A stretch of DNA of 64,000 nucleotides from Thereva unica (taxonomy: Eukaryota > Arthropoda > Insecta > Diptera > Therevidae), in NCBI GenBank assembly GCA_949987705.1, contig OX465281.1, positions 29,124,942 through 29,188,941 on the forward strand, written 5' to 3'. The notes under the pieces are model-generated. The model did no database searches, was not told the origin of the DNA, and saw only the letters and a program-made list of their open reading frames with translations. Below, piece after piece: positions 22,985-35,439 of the stretch. Within the stretch, counting starts at the first letter, position 1. Every line of letters begins with the position of its first letter. The position numbers were made by a program, and so were the translations under genes.

Positions 22985-23395
22985 TTATGTTTGCAAGTCT
23001 AAGCTCCGGTATAACCCTTTATACTACCAGTCCGTCAAGTCGTTCACGTCATGGTGCAATGTCTAGTAGCAAGCTTAGTTTGAATATATAAAAATTATAT
23101 GATGGGTTAAGAATAGCCTGGAGAAGGCATTCTAGGAGCTTATTGTTTTTAAGCAGCCTCCTGAGTCACAACCGTCGGGGTTATCTTGAGAGTGTTATGC
23201 CCAGGCATGCCACAAAGGGGCAACTGGGATGATTTGCGAGAATAGTGTGAAACCCAAATAGTGAAAACTCCGCATCCCTGCGTACTAATCGTCTAGGCGC
23301 CCCGAAACTAGCTTGAAACCCAAAAAGCCAAAACCACGATAACCCTGCGTTCTAGTTTTTCAGCAATAGTAAACTAGAGCCAGCTCTCGTTCTAT
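22985..23395 (-). repeat. SINE-like repeat with LINE tail, copy 2
   Basis: 23005-23085 is the shared LINE 3' tail (GGTATAACCCTTTATACTACCAGTCCGTCA..., ending AGTAGCAAGCTTAG). 23140-23390 is the same body as 7070-7345. The tail and body together define a dispersed short-repeat family of roughly 400 bp. Confidence 0.65.
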
Positions 23396-23399
23396 TGAT

Positions 23400-24527
23400 A
23401 ATATCATGCATCTTAGAAAATTGTACTCCTATATCATTATCAATGTAACAAAGGCACTGAGAGGATTAAAATGAATGTGTCCTTTTAGATTTGTGGGTGT
23501 GGCGAGAATAAACGAATCGACCCCGAAAAATACCAAAAAAATTTATGTTTTACAATTTAAAATTCAGTTCTTTATTGTTTAGAAGCTTTGACAAAACTGA
23601 AGCTTAATACTAAATCTATTTTACATTAAACCTAGCTTAGGGTAAATTTCCTATGATGGAAAAGCCTTCGGTCAGCGTCTGGAACACCGGATGCGTCTTG
23701 CAGTCTAACACCCCTTAATGAGGTCGTGGGAACTTGGGGTTAATGAATTAGCTGGGGCACGTGGAGATGAGAAGGTGGCTAGGTGATGTTGGTAATTCGG
23801 ATGACGTTGTAGGCTTAAACGCTCCTACCAAGAGTGGTAGGACATTTTAATTGGGGTTTCAATACGAGTAACCGTCTTGTAAGAGACAAATGTGATGTAC
23901 TGTCTCAAATGCATAAGTCATGATCAACTCTAACTGTAGGAAATGTGTTCATCAAATATCTTACAGAGTTACTGCATCTAGATGTAGCTTCTAAAATGAG
24001 TTTTCTATTAAGCCGCGTTTTGAAAAATTCAACAATTTCAGGCTTTTGATTTCAAACAATTTGGTGTCCATTTTTTAAATTTTTTTATAACAATGCCAGC
24101 AGTTTTTAGGATTACATAAAGAAGTAGATTTCCTAAGACAATTTATAATTTTTTCAGAACTAAAATAATCTATAAATTAGAAGAAGAATTAAAAGCCAGT
24201 CTGGATTCGTTATTTAAGCGTGTTTGCTTGCATTAGTAGCTAAACCCTAGGCACCAATTATAGCCAATAGTTTTTCTTCATATGCCCATGCGCAAAGCAC
24301 TAGTTTACTATTTGCGGAAGTGTGAGCTTTTCCCCATCCAGATTGAAAGAGATAGTAAAAAGTTCTCCCCTTATGGACAAAACTTTTGGACTGAATTCAT
24401 CTATAACTAGCAAAAACCCGCGTGCGTCGCAACGACTTTTAATAAAACAAAATTATGTGTGCATAGTCCGGAATAAGAAAAGAGTATAATGAAACAACGA
24501 ACAAATCTGCAAGATATGATTTTGGAT
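23400..24527. other. Intergenic, nothing recognised
   Basis: AT-rich with no recognised gene, RNA or TE terminus. Confidence 0.4.
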
Positions 24528-24530
24528 ATA

Positions 24531-25122
24531 CAGCTAAAGTGTCCAACCGCTGGGTTGTGGATAGGCCCTGGATAGACGAACAAAAAATCGTATGGATGGG
24601 GGAAGGGGGGGGGATCATAACGGTTTACCCGCTAGGGCGTTTTGACGTTTTTTTGGTAGAGGTTTAATATTACCCTGTATTTTTGTCACCTTTTTAAAAA
24701 TTTTAATGAATAAGACATCAATCTACGCAGAATACTAACGCAAAAGTTGGCCTTATTTGGTGCTTATTTGGTACTTTTCGACAAAACTCAGGTGAAAAAG
24801 TACTAAAAAAGGACGAAATAGAGCCAATTTCACCATTAAAATTGCTAATAACTTCAAAAGTAAAGGTCGTAGCATAATAGTTACGTATTTTAATTACGTA
24901 TTTTTTGGAGAAAAACTCATAACTCTGGATGTTGGTGGGTTGACCCCTTGACTTTTACAGATTTAGATAGGTGGGAGTATTCTGCGTAGCTTGATGTCTT
25001 ATTCATTAAAATATCTAATAAGGTGACAAATCCCCCCCCCCCCCCATCCATACGATTTTTTGTTCCTCTATCCAAGGCCTATCCACAGCCAAGCGGTTAG
25101 ACACTTTAGCTGGTACACCCTG
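24531..25122. mobile_element. Tc1/mariner-like MITE, hairpin type
   Basis: Long inverted ends (about 75 bp) share CAGCTAAAGTGTC.AACCGCT, GTGGATAGGCC.TGGATAGA and ACAAAAAATCGTATGGATGGGG. TA flanks the element at 24529-24530 and 25123-25124. The right terminus is CAGGGTGTACCAGCTAAAG (reverse complement). The left is CAGCTAAAG, as if 10 bp were lost between two CAG triplets. A second inner inverted pair (GACATCAA.CTACGCAGAATACT) near 24714 and 24970 makes nearly the whole element foldable. No coding capacity. Confidence 0.75.
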
Positions 25123-25124
25123 TA

Positions 25125-26130
25125 TAAAAAACTTTAGAGTTGACTATAAAAATATGTTACCTACAACTTTTATTTAAATCCGAGGTTAATCATCGGAAAA
25201 CTTTTATACTACGTGCACAACAGATACCTAGCCAATTTTATTCAGAATATGTCTTGTGCGCGTAGATTTTGTCGTTCTCAGATAATTGGGCACCCTGAAC
25301 TTGCCCCATTTCGAACATGGCTTGAGACGAAGATTGCCAACATTTTAAGACGATACTGATTTGATCCTAAAATGGAGAGTTGCTGCTTCCCGTTTTCGTG
25401 TTCCGCCGTTTCCGGTCATACCGCCCGCAAGGCACTGGTTAACAATCCACTGTAACGCTTGTTTATAAACGATGTTAGATGTTTCACTTGTAAAGTATTA
25501 CAATGTTTGTGCCATTACTGAGTTGAGTCGATTTAGTTGAGTTGATATTTTCGAAATCGTCATAAATGTCGCTCATCAAAATTTCCTCGTCTATTACGAA
25601 CTTTCAAACAACATCCAGCAGCTCACTGTCATCATTCTCATTAATCTCAGAATATTTTCTATTGTATATCCTATGTTGAGGAGAATACTACTGAATTCTG
25701 AGTTTTCCGATTGCGCTCTCATCTTTTGCTTTAAATGACGTTTTCCAATATGTCCCTAAATGAGTGATCATTTCAGACATGCATCAATATCATCGGCCCA
25801 CATATTTGCCCGGACAGCCGGCAACATTTGCCCGGAATCTATGCCAATAAAACAGTTACTCCCCAAAACAATTGGTTTTTACATCTTAAATCTCGCGGTG
25901 TTCTGTTAATAGATACTTTATTTGCCATAGTACACTCATCGTATTCCCAGACAGCCATCATGCAGTTTTGTAAAACTTTAGATTTTTTCCACGGTTTTTA
26001 GATTTGTTCCACGCAGGATTTTCCATATGATCTTCTTCGATCGGTATCTTAAGCATAAGAATGAGCTGTTCTTCCTGAAAGCGTGGAACTTTATCTACAT
26101 TCTTATTTTATTATTACTGCAACTTTTCGC
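25125..26130. other. Intergenic, nothing recognised
   Basis: No gene or TE end recognised. Confidence 0.4.
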
Positions 26131-26135
26131 TAGCG

Positions 26136-26500
26136 TCCCATATATTATATATAACTGGCTGGAGCAAAAAAGTTTTCATTCAACATAATTTTTTACTTTT
26201 TAGTTCATTTTTAAACAAAAGCATATTTTTAAGTTTTTTAAACTATATTTTTAGTTTTCTATCTTTTAGTTTATTATTATGTCTTCGGTTATTTTGTGGT
26301 GACCGATATTTAAAATGTGGTCACCCAGCTTACTGTACTCTACTCATACACTTTTATTTCGTATCCATACCGAGAGCGTTGTAAAAAAATGGTAGTCCGC
26401 CATTTTGTGTTTGCTGCTATTTCAAATTTGGAATTACGCCACCCAGCTATTAGTATTCTACTTGTCATATCCTTTCATTTGATACCCATACCGATCGTAA
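26136..26500. repeat. Dispersed composite repeat, copy A
   Basis: 26160-26285 is a diverged copy of the right arm of the inverted repeat at 37226-37376 (TTTTTTACTTTT.AGTTCATTTT, AAAGC.TATTTTT, TTTTAAACTAT). It is followed at 26290-26500 by two units containing CCGCCATTTTGTG and CATATCCTTTCATTTGATACCCAT. The same order occurs, reversed, at 36380-37020. Confidence 0.65.
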
Positions 26501-26769
26501 TGTAAATAAAAAAATATGAGTGTGCTTAAGACCACACTTTAGAAGTAAAACTTTTGTGCCCAACGGTTAGTAAGATGCAATAGATATAGTGGAAAGTCTG
26601 TCGGATCTATAGTACGCTTGAGAAAATTCAGGCCAACGACAGATGCAGGAAGAATAGTGACGAATCTACTGACGGACTTGATACAAATACTATTTGAAAA
26701 TATTTATGAATTCCTATTTACATTAAAACCTAAAAGTAACCGAGTAAAAATAATTTTTATTGGCTAATT

Positions 26770-27130
26770 TTCTTAAAAGCATACACGCGGTGCACCTAGT
26801 ACGTATAGCATATAAGTGCGCATGCCACACGGGTATGCACGCTTCCGCCACAGGCATGGATACTACCACCACAGGCACGAAAATCTAAACATTTGCCTCA
26901 TGGAAGTAAGCTGGTGACATATGCAAGCGTACATGCATTGCATTCAGAGGCTCATAAAATTGCATGGTTTTTTTCCGTCCCGGCTTTCACACATAGCCCG
27001 AAAATCTAAGTAACGAGTGCATGCAAGGTGCATGTGTTTGTTGTGCATACTTGGGTGTGCTATTTCGAATGCGGCATTACAGAAAAATTTAAAAGTAGTC
27101 CGACCTTTGCGTGGCATGCATTCCATTCAT
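26770..27130. repeat. Degenerate relative of the 14712-15352 foldback
   Basis: TGCACGCTTCCGCCACAGGCATG and CCACAGGCACGAAAATCTAAA match the left-arm units of the foldback at 14712-15352. GAGTGCATGCAAGGTGCATG-type sequence follows. It is fragmentary with no defined ends. Confidence 0.5.
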
Positions 27131-27339
27131 GGAACATTCCGTTAGGTCGCATTTGAATACACACTTCTATATTATTTATCAACGAATTGAACGCATGTAC
27201 GCTTGGATATGTCACCAGCTGTATGCATGCTCCGCTCCCGCTACATTCACGATCATTAATAATTGCATCCGCAACGGCATAGACTATTCCAAACCCAGGT
27301 ATTGTTTTACCAAGCAGTCAGCCAACCACATACAATGAA

Positions 27340-28435
27340 GCTTTACCTACGCGAGCCGCTTTACCTATTCGAACGAGAGCCAGTCTACTTGAGTATGGTA
27401 TTGGCACCCTTTATGGCCACCTAGCCAATTACGTGATTACTTCGTCCCATACAATCTTTTAGGGAGCCAATTAATTTTAAAGGGAGCAAAAAGATATGCA
27501 ATCAACCTTTTTTCAAATTCTTCTTTCTAGGCGTAGTTTAATTTATTTTGGCTGATTAAACCGAATTCGAAGCATAAAGTTGAAAAAACATTTTTTACAA
27601 ACCTTTATATTTTCAGTCGATGTAGGGATAGTTTCAGCCCTTTACTATTATCCCTTATCATAAAATTTGCTTTGTTATAAATCAACCACTTTTGAATATA
27701 AATGTGGCAAAAAATGTATTTTATTAGATTGTTTTTGATTATAATTAGAATTATCGCGAAAACACTTAAAAATGGGAATTTTTAAGCATTTTTAAAGGTG
27801 ACATGCATATTTTAAGACTGTGGGACCCTGATTTTCGTAATCAGCGACCCAAAAAACATATCAGGAACGATTTTCACAACAGTGTAATGTTTTGACCTAA
27901 ACGATTCGTCGATTTGTGCAAGTTAAAAAATTGTAATTTAAAAAGGGGAAATGTCTAGCACATCTCATCAAAGGGGAAGAGGGTGCCAATTTTAAACAAC
28001 AGCACCTCACACATTTAATTCACCACTCCCTTTTAGTATTCTAAGCACCCAAACCACCGCCGAAAATTCTTCTCGTATATGCCGCTTCCAACATGTCAGT
28101 CAACTCCAAAGTGTCCGCGGCATAAGCCCGGGCAATGACCAAACCACAAGAAAAATCTGAAATAATTCACCTCTACAGGATGGTGAATTTGTATTCCTAT
28201 AATGAGATAAGGCAAAGTCCGGGCGACAACGTAGCTAACATGCCAGAAAATTTATGCAGTAAGGCAGAGTGTATTTTAACTGTTGCACACACAGCCCCGA
28301 GTGTCATCGTCTCTTGTACCCCGTCCACCCCTTTTCCCATCGTTATACGAAAGTTCTGACGATTTTTCATGTGTGAGAGCGTTACACGAATGAAATTGAT
28401 TCACTCTCATGTAAATTTTTTTAAGCAAACGTCCC
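27340..28435. other. Intergenic, nothing recognised
   Basis: AT-rich, no recognisable gene. A 74-codon frame at 28135-28359 shows no domain. Confidence 0.4.
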
Positions 28436-28439
28436 TAAA

Positions 28440-28571
28440 GAAGTTTTACTTCAAAAAGTAATCCGCCATCTGTGTTGGCCGACATTTTGTTCCGGCCGCC
28501 ATTTTGAATTTGGAATGACACCAAATAGGTAATTATATTATACTTATCATTCCCTTTCATTTGATACCCAT
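28440..28571. repeat. Dispersed composite repeat, copy B, left part
   Basis: Contains ATTTTGTTCCGGCCGCCATTTTGAATTTGGAATGAC and CATTCCCTTTCATTTGATACCCAT, homologous to the reversed units at 36360-36560. It is interrupted by the hAT element starting at 28580 and resumes at 30276. Confidence 0.65.
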
Positions 28572-28579
28572 GTCGGCGG

Positions 28580-30267
28580 CAGTGGCGGTTCGTACGGTTC
28601 AGGATAAGGGAAGCAATGCCCAAAGCTAACGATAAAAGTAAAAGTATCGAAGGCTTTATTAACTAAAAAAACTGAAAAATAACATAGTGGAGTCAGATAA
28701 ACAAACATATGGAATTGTTTCCAATCTAAAAAAAATGTTTGGAACATGTTAGTTACATATATCGAATACTATACGAAATGGACATTTTCTACCTCTATCA
28801 ACCGCCGCTATGTAAGTTATCGGCCATTTTGTGAAAATTTCATCATTTTGGTCGTTCTTTCTGAATATAGATGCACATATCTCGGAATGTGTAGGTTCGC
28901 AAAATGAAAAAAAAAATAGAGGCTGTTGGTTATGATTTTGGCTATCAGCGGTTACAATATCAAATTTTTATTTGTACACCTAACGTCAAAAAAACTTAAA
29001 AAACTGCTATATTTTATCTTCTTCGGATTTTTTCAGTCAACTTATACAATAACTGGTTGCAATTTCAGGTCAAAATATCTTATTCAAGTCCCAAAAATTG
29101 ACTTCAAATTTGAAAATTAATTGGCCTTTAATTTTTGTGCATGGCATGAGGTTTTCCCTTTTTTTAATATGCAGTTTCTTTTATGATGGTGGACAAGAAA
29201 ATTTTTTTAAACTTTTAAGTTTCAAAGTCGTGAGTTTTTGCATTTTGTCGAAATAGTTTCACTGCTAGCGCCTTTTTTCAAATTCTGTTGAAAATTAAAG
29301 CGTCCAAAGAAAAGCTGTTAAACTATAATAAGCCAAAATCTAAAAAAAATAGTAATAATAAAATCCTATTGTAACCTTCGCCTACCATCATTACATTCTT
29401 CTTGCAGAAAAAAAAAACACTTCAGGCAACCCGTACTCAAAAATGCATTTCATAAAAATATTCTCTATCCTTTCATTAAAGAGAATCATAAAAATATAAT
29501 CGAAGCTACAAAGTTATCAGCTTATATTCAATAAACACTGCCTGCCACCCCACTAGAATAAATAATAGATAAAGAGAAACTTCACCTATCCTCGATCTCT
29601 TTTTTCTTGACTCAATCTACAAACGAAAACTCAAATTTTAAGAAGAGTCAAAACCAAAAATACGAAGCAAAATTTTAAGAGAAAATTTAATATTGCTCGA
29701 AGCCAGAACAGGTTACCAGAAAAAGAAACCAAGAAAACAAAGAGAATATGGTGGATACAGAAAATTTCTCTATCTTCGACTTTTCAATTCTCGCTGTTCG
29801 GTTCCGAAGAAGCTGCGTTTAGCTCAGCTTCTGAGGGTACTGTATTAACGCAAACCTTTGCGTGAGTGTGGGTCCAATTAGATTGAATGTGTTGGAGTTT
29901 TCACGTTGATTTTCTGTGGCAAAGAAGCTGGATATATTACAGCTTCCCCATGTTGCGTAAAGTTTCGGCCACGATAAGAGCGGCGGCGCCAGGAAAATTT
30001 GAATAAGCGGAAAGAGGCACTTTAGTATTGTCACTCTGCCGCTCACCACTCGCCGCTCATATCATGTTCGAAGCCAAACACAGCAATGGGAAGCTGTAAT
30101 ATCTCCAGCTTTAGTGTTTCCAGAGGAGGAAATATGTTAAGATTTTTGTGATTAATCTTGATATAAATTTAAATTTATTATTATTTATATAAATTTATTT
30201 TTATGAAGTTGCCTATTTGGTCAAGGGAAGCAGTGCTTCCTTTGCTTCCAAAGAGGAACCGCCACTG
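28580..30267. mobile_element. hAT element, non-autonomous (1.69 kb)
   Basis: Termini CAGTGGCGGTTCGTACGG and CAGTGGCGGTTCCTCTTTGG (right end reverse complemented, after an extra C) are flanked by a perfect 8-bp duplication, GTCGGCGG, at 28572-28579 and 30268-30275. The inward GGAAGCA.TGC motif occurs near both ends. Removing it restores a continuous dispersed repeat, which independently proves the insertion. The interior is AT-rich and I recognise no transposase. Confidence 0.9.
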
Positions 30268-30275
30268 GTCGGCGG

Positions 30276-30480
30276 TCAGCGAGCAGAATTGTGAAATTTG
30301 GCCGCCATCTTGAAACGGCCATCTTGATTTTTTTATAAAATGGTCAGATTGCATTGTCACTTGAACTGTGCATGTGTGCAAAATTTTAAGCTGATCGGTT
30401 ATATGGAAGTGGGTCAAAAACAATTTTCAAGATTTGTCTACATACATACATCCATGCATACATACAGGTAGAGCTAATAT
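30276..30480. repeat. Dispersed composite repeat, copy B, right part
   Basis: GAATTGTGAAATTTGGCCGCCATCTTG, AAATGGTCAGATTGCATTGTCA and GAAGTGGGTCAAA match the reverse complement of 36240-36385. It ends in a CATACATACAT microsatellite (30440-30470). Confidence 0.68.
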
Positions 30481-30489
30481 ATAGTATAG

Positions 30490-32955
30490 TTGTTTTCAAA
30501 TCTCGTGACATCCCGCGCATGTTCCCCAGCTAAGCTCTTAAAAATGTTTAAAAGCTCAGACAAAAGCTTCAGTTAACTCCTCCTATCAAATCACTTGTTG
30601 CCATGTAATCAGTCGCGACTGCGTATTGCTACCGGGAGGTGTATCTTTCTGGGACTTCAATGATTATTTAAAAAATTTACAAATTATGACTGAAAAACAC
30701 CCGTTTTTATATATTTTTTTTTATTTTAAGGTTATTATGTTTAACACATATGCTACAGAAATAATTTGTAGTAATTTCTACTAAAAAATACGAAATTTGT
30801 GTTTTTATCACTTTGATTACTAGATTGTTGACATTTCCTGCCAGTCGCATACGCGCTTCTGCCCGGGGAGGTTGTGTTGCTTGCGACTGCGGGGAACTGT
30901 CGGTTTATGAATGAAAACGCTCATTTATTCAAAGGAATTTTTTTCAGCATTTTTTTTAAATTATTTTAAATTTAGAAATGAGAAATATTTCGCATAATTA
31001 AAGTAAAATTATGCTTATTATGTTGAATAAACTGCCTTTGTTGAGCAGGGGCTTTATACATGTATTTAAAAGCTCTGCTCAACACATAGAAAGATAAATT
31101 AACTTTATTCATTCGGCATGCGCGCATCCCTTCCCAAATTATTTTGTTGAGTTTTTTCAGTGTTTGTTGCCGTTTTAACTAAAAAGAGGGGAAATGATAG
31201 AACATTATTTATAAAATTTGGCAACGAGGTGCGCAGAACTGCTCAAATTTTTTGTGTCACGGAGTTTGAAAAATTCTATACATATAAATAGCCTAAAACA
31301 TGCCCGCCAAAATACTGAATCTTCCAGTGAAAGTCCCATCCCAATCGGATTAGCCGTTTCCGCGATCAGCCCGAACAAACAGACATACAGACAGACAAAA
31401 ATTTTAAAAATGCGTGATTTCGTTTTAAAATTATGTAAATAACCATATAAAATTAAAAAAACACAATTATTTTGAAATCACAGACAGACACTCCAATTAT
31501 ATTTATATAGATGAATCAAAAAGGAGTAAATTGTATTCCTTAGAGCAGGGGTCTAGAATAAAAATTTGACTACATAATTTCACTTATCATAAATCACTAT
31601 TAATAATTGCTACTCCACCTAAGAATAACAATAACATCCCCATTGCAGCATCGAGAATAGTGAACGAATTTATGAATAAATTGAAATTTTGCCTTTTCAA
31701 CTTTGAGATACAATTATCACTCTCTAATTACTGAAATGGGGGACGTACTAATTTCTGCGTCTTCCCTCATCTCATTGCAATATATAAGTGATATATGTAT
31801 ATATATTGCCAATAAAAACTTTTACTTCACATATTTTATATTAATATTATTCTTTTATTTAATACGTTTATTTAACATTTATCTATTATTATATTTAATA
31901 GTTTTAGCTTTTAATAGTTTAAGATTTTTTTATTTTTTATTATGTCACACCGAAAATTACATAACGGTTTTTAATTATACAACTTATTATAGGAGACTTC
32001 CTTATCGAATAAGCTCCTAACTAATACTCTTACAAAAATTCAAAATAATTTTTAATATGACAATATTTGTGTGGCTATGTTTTTAAAATTGATTCTGTGT
32101 ACAGTGTATACATACGTGATATGACAATCCAAATTCCCCAAGTGTATTTCATAGTAGTAGTGAGAATCCAAATTGTGACGTAACCAAAAACACTGTGCTT
32201 AAAATTATTAGAATAGAAACTGAGTGGATACTTGAATAAAACTTATTACAACGAAAAACGTATATACAAGTAGCGACTGCTACAATTACAACCTGTCTTC
32301 ACATAATATGTAAATTAATAAAATAATCAAAATAAACATTTTCCATTCTCAGAAAATCCCCCGTGGAATAAACAAAGCCGAAGCCCGTAATTCGAAACCA
32401 GAATGTAATGTTTCGTGACATAACTTTTATGTAAATGACGAGATTTGTTTTTAATCCATCCTCAAGGTGTTAGAAAATTGATGACACCGAGTCGAGAAAG
32501 TTTATCTTATTTTTTTCGCTCTGCATTTGTTTATTTTGTTTTGGATTTACTTTTTTTGGTGACTCAAAACTAGAAGCTTCTGCATAATCTGTTTGGAAAT
32601 TTTAAGTAAGATTCGTGCAAATATTAGAATTTGCATTAGAATTTTTGGGAAAAGATACGTTACGTGGGAAAAGATGATATAATGTGAGTGTATTTTTAGA
32701 TATTGTTGTTATTATTTGGATATGGAGTTGTTAAGAGTGATTAGATTTTATAATTGTGAAGTATACTCAACTAAAGTAAATAGAAATGAAAGTCTTGGAG
32801 GTAGTGGACATTGGTGGCTATTATTAGAAATCTCTTCAATTAGTTATTACGAAAATACGTTTATCTTTTAGTTATATCATTATTTTGCGTTATTCTTATT
32901 TTCTTACAGTGAAATTAATTTTAGATTTGTGAAGTGAATATACACTTATTCGCTT
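30490..32955. other. Intergenic, nothing firmly recognised
   Basis: AT-rich. 31290-31400 contains CCCATCCCAATCGGATTAGCC and an ACAGACATACAGACAGACA stretch of a kind frequent in insect dispersed repeats, but I cannot delimit an element. The 105-codon frame at 31703-32020 is Phe/Ile/Leu/Tyr-rich and reflects base composition. Confidence 0.4.
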
Positions 32956-32959
32956 ATTC

Positions 32960-33285
32960 ACCAGCCTGCGCAAGTTCAAGCAAATTGGTGTAGTGAACTT
33001 GCATTTTTGCTTGAGTTCCCATACATTTTCACATATTGAACTCAGGATAGCCTAAGTTTGCGCAACAGAACATGAAATCGAGCTTGAATGTAAAAGCTCA
33101 CTCAAAAGAGAGTAATTAACTGGAATAATGGAATGTTATTCTAGTGAGCTTTTGCTTATCTAACTTCTGGCAAAAAAGTAACAACTATTTCAAGCACGAA
33201 CTGAACAAGCCAGCCAGTGAAGACACTTATGCTGATTGAAATGAACTTTATTGAACTGAGACCGCTGAAGCCAGGGTATTAAACC
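32960..33285 (+). mobile_element. MITE with internal hairpin, copy A
   Basis: Collinear with the reverse complement of 57440-57850: CAAGTTC.AGCAAATTGGTGT, ATATTGAACTCAGGA, AAAGCTC.CTCAAAAGAGA.TAAT, AACTGGAATAATG, AACAA..ATTTCAAGCA.GAACT and ATGAACTTTATTGAACTGAG. An internal AAAAGCTCACTC...GAGCTTTT hairpin is kept. The outer TIRs are best seen in the other copy. Confidence 0.7.
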
Positions 33286-33594
33286 GTTCGTTCCAAAGTT
33301 CATAAAATAAAGTCATAGTCTAATGAGTAAACCCAATTCTTCTTTGAACTCATTAAATTCAAAGCATATGGAATCGGTGGAGAGTATTCGCTATTAAATA
33401 CTCATGAGTAGAAACGAAAGAAAATTACTCAATGTGTAGTTTTTACTCACTCAAAAATACTCCATTCCTTGAGAATCGATGAGTACTTTTTTGGCATTTC
33501 TGCGAACAGTACGTTACTCTATTTTGGCGACGAGAGATTAAAAATAGCCTAATTTAGTTGGCTAATAGTACATAGTTGGCTAATAATAAACATG

Positions 33595-33990
33595 GATATA
33601 CGAGCCCGCTACAAGCATGAAAATCTAAAAATACACCCGCCAGAGGCATGCACGTCTCGCTACAGGCAAGAACATCTAAATACACCATTGAAATTGCGAG
33701 TGTCGCACTACCAAGCGGTCCCCCAACTAAGTACTAACCACGTCCAATGCTGTTGACCTGCGAAATCGAACGAGAAGAGGTCTACTGAGTATGGCTCGTT
33801 TTCTTCGTCCTATAGTATAAAAGAGTGTAAGCATACTGCGCTTCGTTGGGGCTATTCCGTTTGTGCTCCGGATGCATGAGGAAAAGTAGAATTTTTACTC
33901 AGACGTACGGTGCCTGTTTTATGCTAAATGCGTGCGAGTGCTATTTTTACTCAGGTGTACCGTGCCTGTTTTGGGTTCCATGCGGGCATT
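33595..33990. repeat. Degenerate relative of the 14712-15352 foldback
   Basis: CGCTACAAGCATGAAAATCTAAAAATAC at 33608, GCCAGAGGCATGCACG, and on the right two TTTTTACTCAG.CGTAC.GTGCCTGTTTT units. These are the inverted-arm vocabulary of the foldback at 14712-15352. Confidence 0.5.
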
Positions 33991-34429
33991 TTGACGTTGT
34001 GCGTGCCTATTTCACTCTACAAGTTATGATATGATTAGAAGTACTCGGTTAAAAGTATCATGTACTGATATGAGTAGAATCGAAGGCAAATACTCATATG
34101 AGTAAAGAATCCCTGGCAGATCAGTAGGGTGAGTATTACACATAAAATCAAAGATTGAGGGTAATTTAACAACCTTAAACCTCATTCGTCACGTGTAAAA
34201 GGCTGAAACCCGAGATATTTGGAATGAGTAATCTGAGAGCTTTTTTGTTAAATTAAATGTCATTGCTGAGTTGAGAGAGGAAATCGTTTCGTACTTGGCT
34301 TTGAAAGCTTTTATTTTCCGTACCAACAAGCTTTAACAAAGGGCCTAAAGGGCCAACAATGCTTAGTTTAGTTATTTACGCAAGGAAAACGGCGGTTGGA
34401 CTGAGCCAAACAGCGAATCCCTGACATAA

Positions 34430-35060
34430 CTTATGGACACTCACTTACCGAGTAGTACTACGGCTGAGACATCTATCACGAGAAGCCCTGCAGCCCCACC
34501 ACTGCTGATCAAATCTATCATAACTAGAGCAAGAATTGAATGGGCTGTAAACACCTTCCAGGCCTGTAAATCAGCAGGCCCTGACGACTTACAGCCGGTA
34601 CAACTGCAGCGCACCCTTAATTACGCCATGTCCTGATTGCAGGCCATGTTTACTGGGTGAATTCAAAATAACTGCATCCCCACTTGTTGGTTAAAGTAGT
34701 TTTTATACCTAAGGCAGAAAAAGCCTCTCACACAACACCCAAGGACTTCAGGCCAGTGACCCTTTCTATTAAAAACACTAGAAAGGCTAATCGAAGTATA
34801 TCTGAGGCAGACCATACTAACTTCGGAACTGTCTGGAGCACAACACATCTTTACAATGCGAAAATTTATTGATACTGCTCTGCACTCATTGGTTTCAACC
34901 ATTAAAAATAACTCCGGGTTAAGGAGTAGTAGCATTCCTTGACATACAATGTACTCCCGGATGCCATTACCCTGGGCTTGACGGATCTAGGGATCGAGAC
35001 ATCGCTGGTGTCTCATCCATCAAATGCTTACTGGCAGGATGGTGTGCTCGATCCTAGGCG
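34430..35060 (+). mobile_element. I/LOA-like retrotransposon, RT fragment
   Basis: Plus-strand frames read 'RIEWAVNTFQACKSAGPDDLQPVQLQ', then 'WLKVVFIPKAEKASHTTPKDFRPVTL', matching 'VVFIPKxGKxxxxxxKxFRPISL'. After a shift they read 'HIFTMRKFIDTALHSLVSTI' and 'AFLDIQ' (RT motif 3, normally AFLDIEGAF), then 'LTDLGIETSLV'. At least three frameshifts or stops separate these blocks. The catalytic region downstream is missing and a different element's tail follows. Confidence 0.78.
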
Positions 35061-35360
35061 GCTGCTCGGTCCGAAGGTCGTAACTATGAATCAGCTGTTG
35101 CGACGCTTGGAGGTAGTGATGAGCAAGACTGGTCTTGCAGTCTTTCCTTTTCTTGCATATTTAGCAAGACCGATGGGGTGCGACAGCGAGGGGGCCCAAC
35201 CTTCGCTGGAAGAATGGCGTAGACCAGGACGCTCAGAGCTTAGGGATGCCAAACTGGATGACATCGGCTCAGAATCGGGAACGGTGGAGAAAACAGTTGC
35301 GAGAGACCACGACCGGATCCCGGTTGTAGACCCGTTAAAGAAGAAGAAGAAAGCATAAAC
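35060..35360 (+). mobile_element. RTE-type LINE 3' end fragment with (AAG)n tail
   Basis: The end of the frame 34939-35358 reads 'EEWRRPGRSELRDAKLDDI' followed by 'GTVEKTVARDHDRIPVVDPLKKKKKA'. It closes in an AAGAAGAAGAAG tract at 35339-35353. This resembles the C-terminal coding and simple-repeat tail of RTE-like LINEs (compare the GAA-repeat end at 47340). A GTAGTGATGAGCAAGACTGG block at 35115 interrupts it. Frame continuity with the upstream I/LOA fragment is coincidental or a chimera. Confidence 0.5.
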
Positions 35361-35439
35361 ATGACAAGACAGGAATACGGAATACGACTGCAAGATCAAG
35401 ATATCAAGATTTTTTCTAAGCACTAAGTTCCAAAAGCCT

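Noticed and set aside
30430..30475. CRISPR-like or regulatory array (CATACATACAT)
   Set aside because: Simple microsatellite next to a dispersed repeat; eukaryotic context.
31703..32020. 105-codon hydrophobic frame as a membrane protein
   Set aside because: Phe/Ile/Leu/Tyr runs arise from T-rich DNA. It starts and stops in AT-rich noise.
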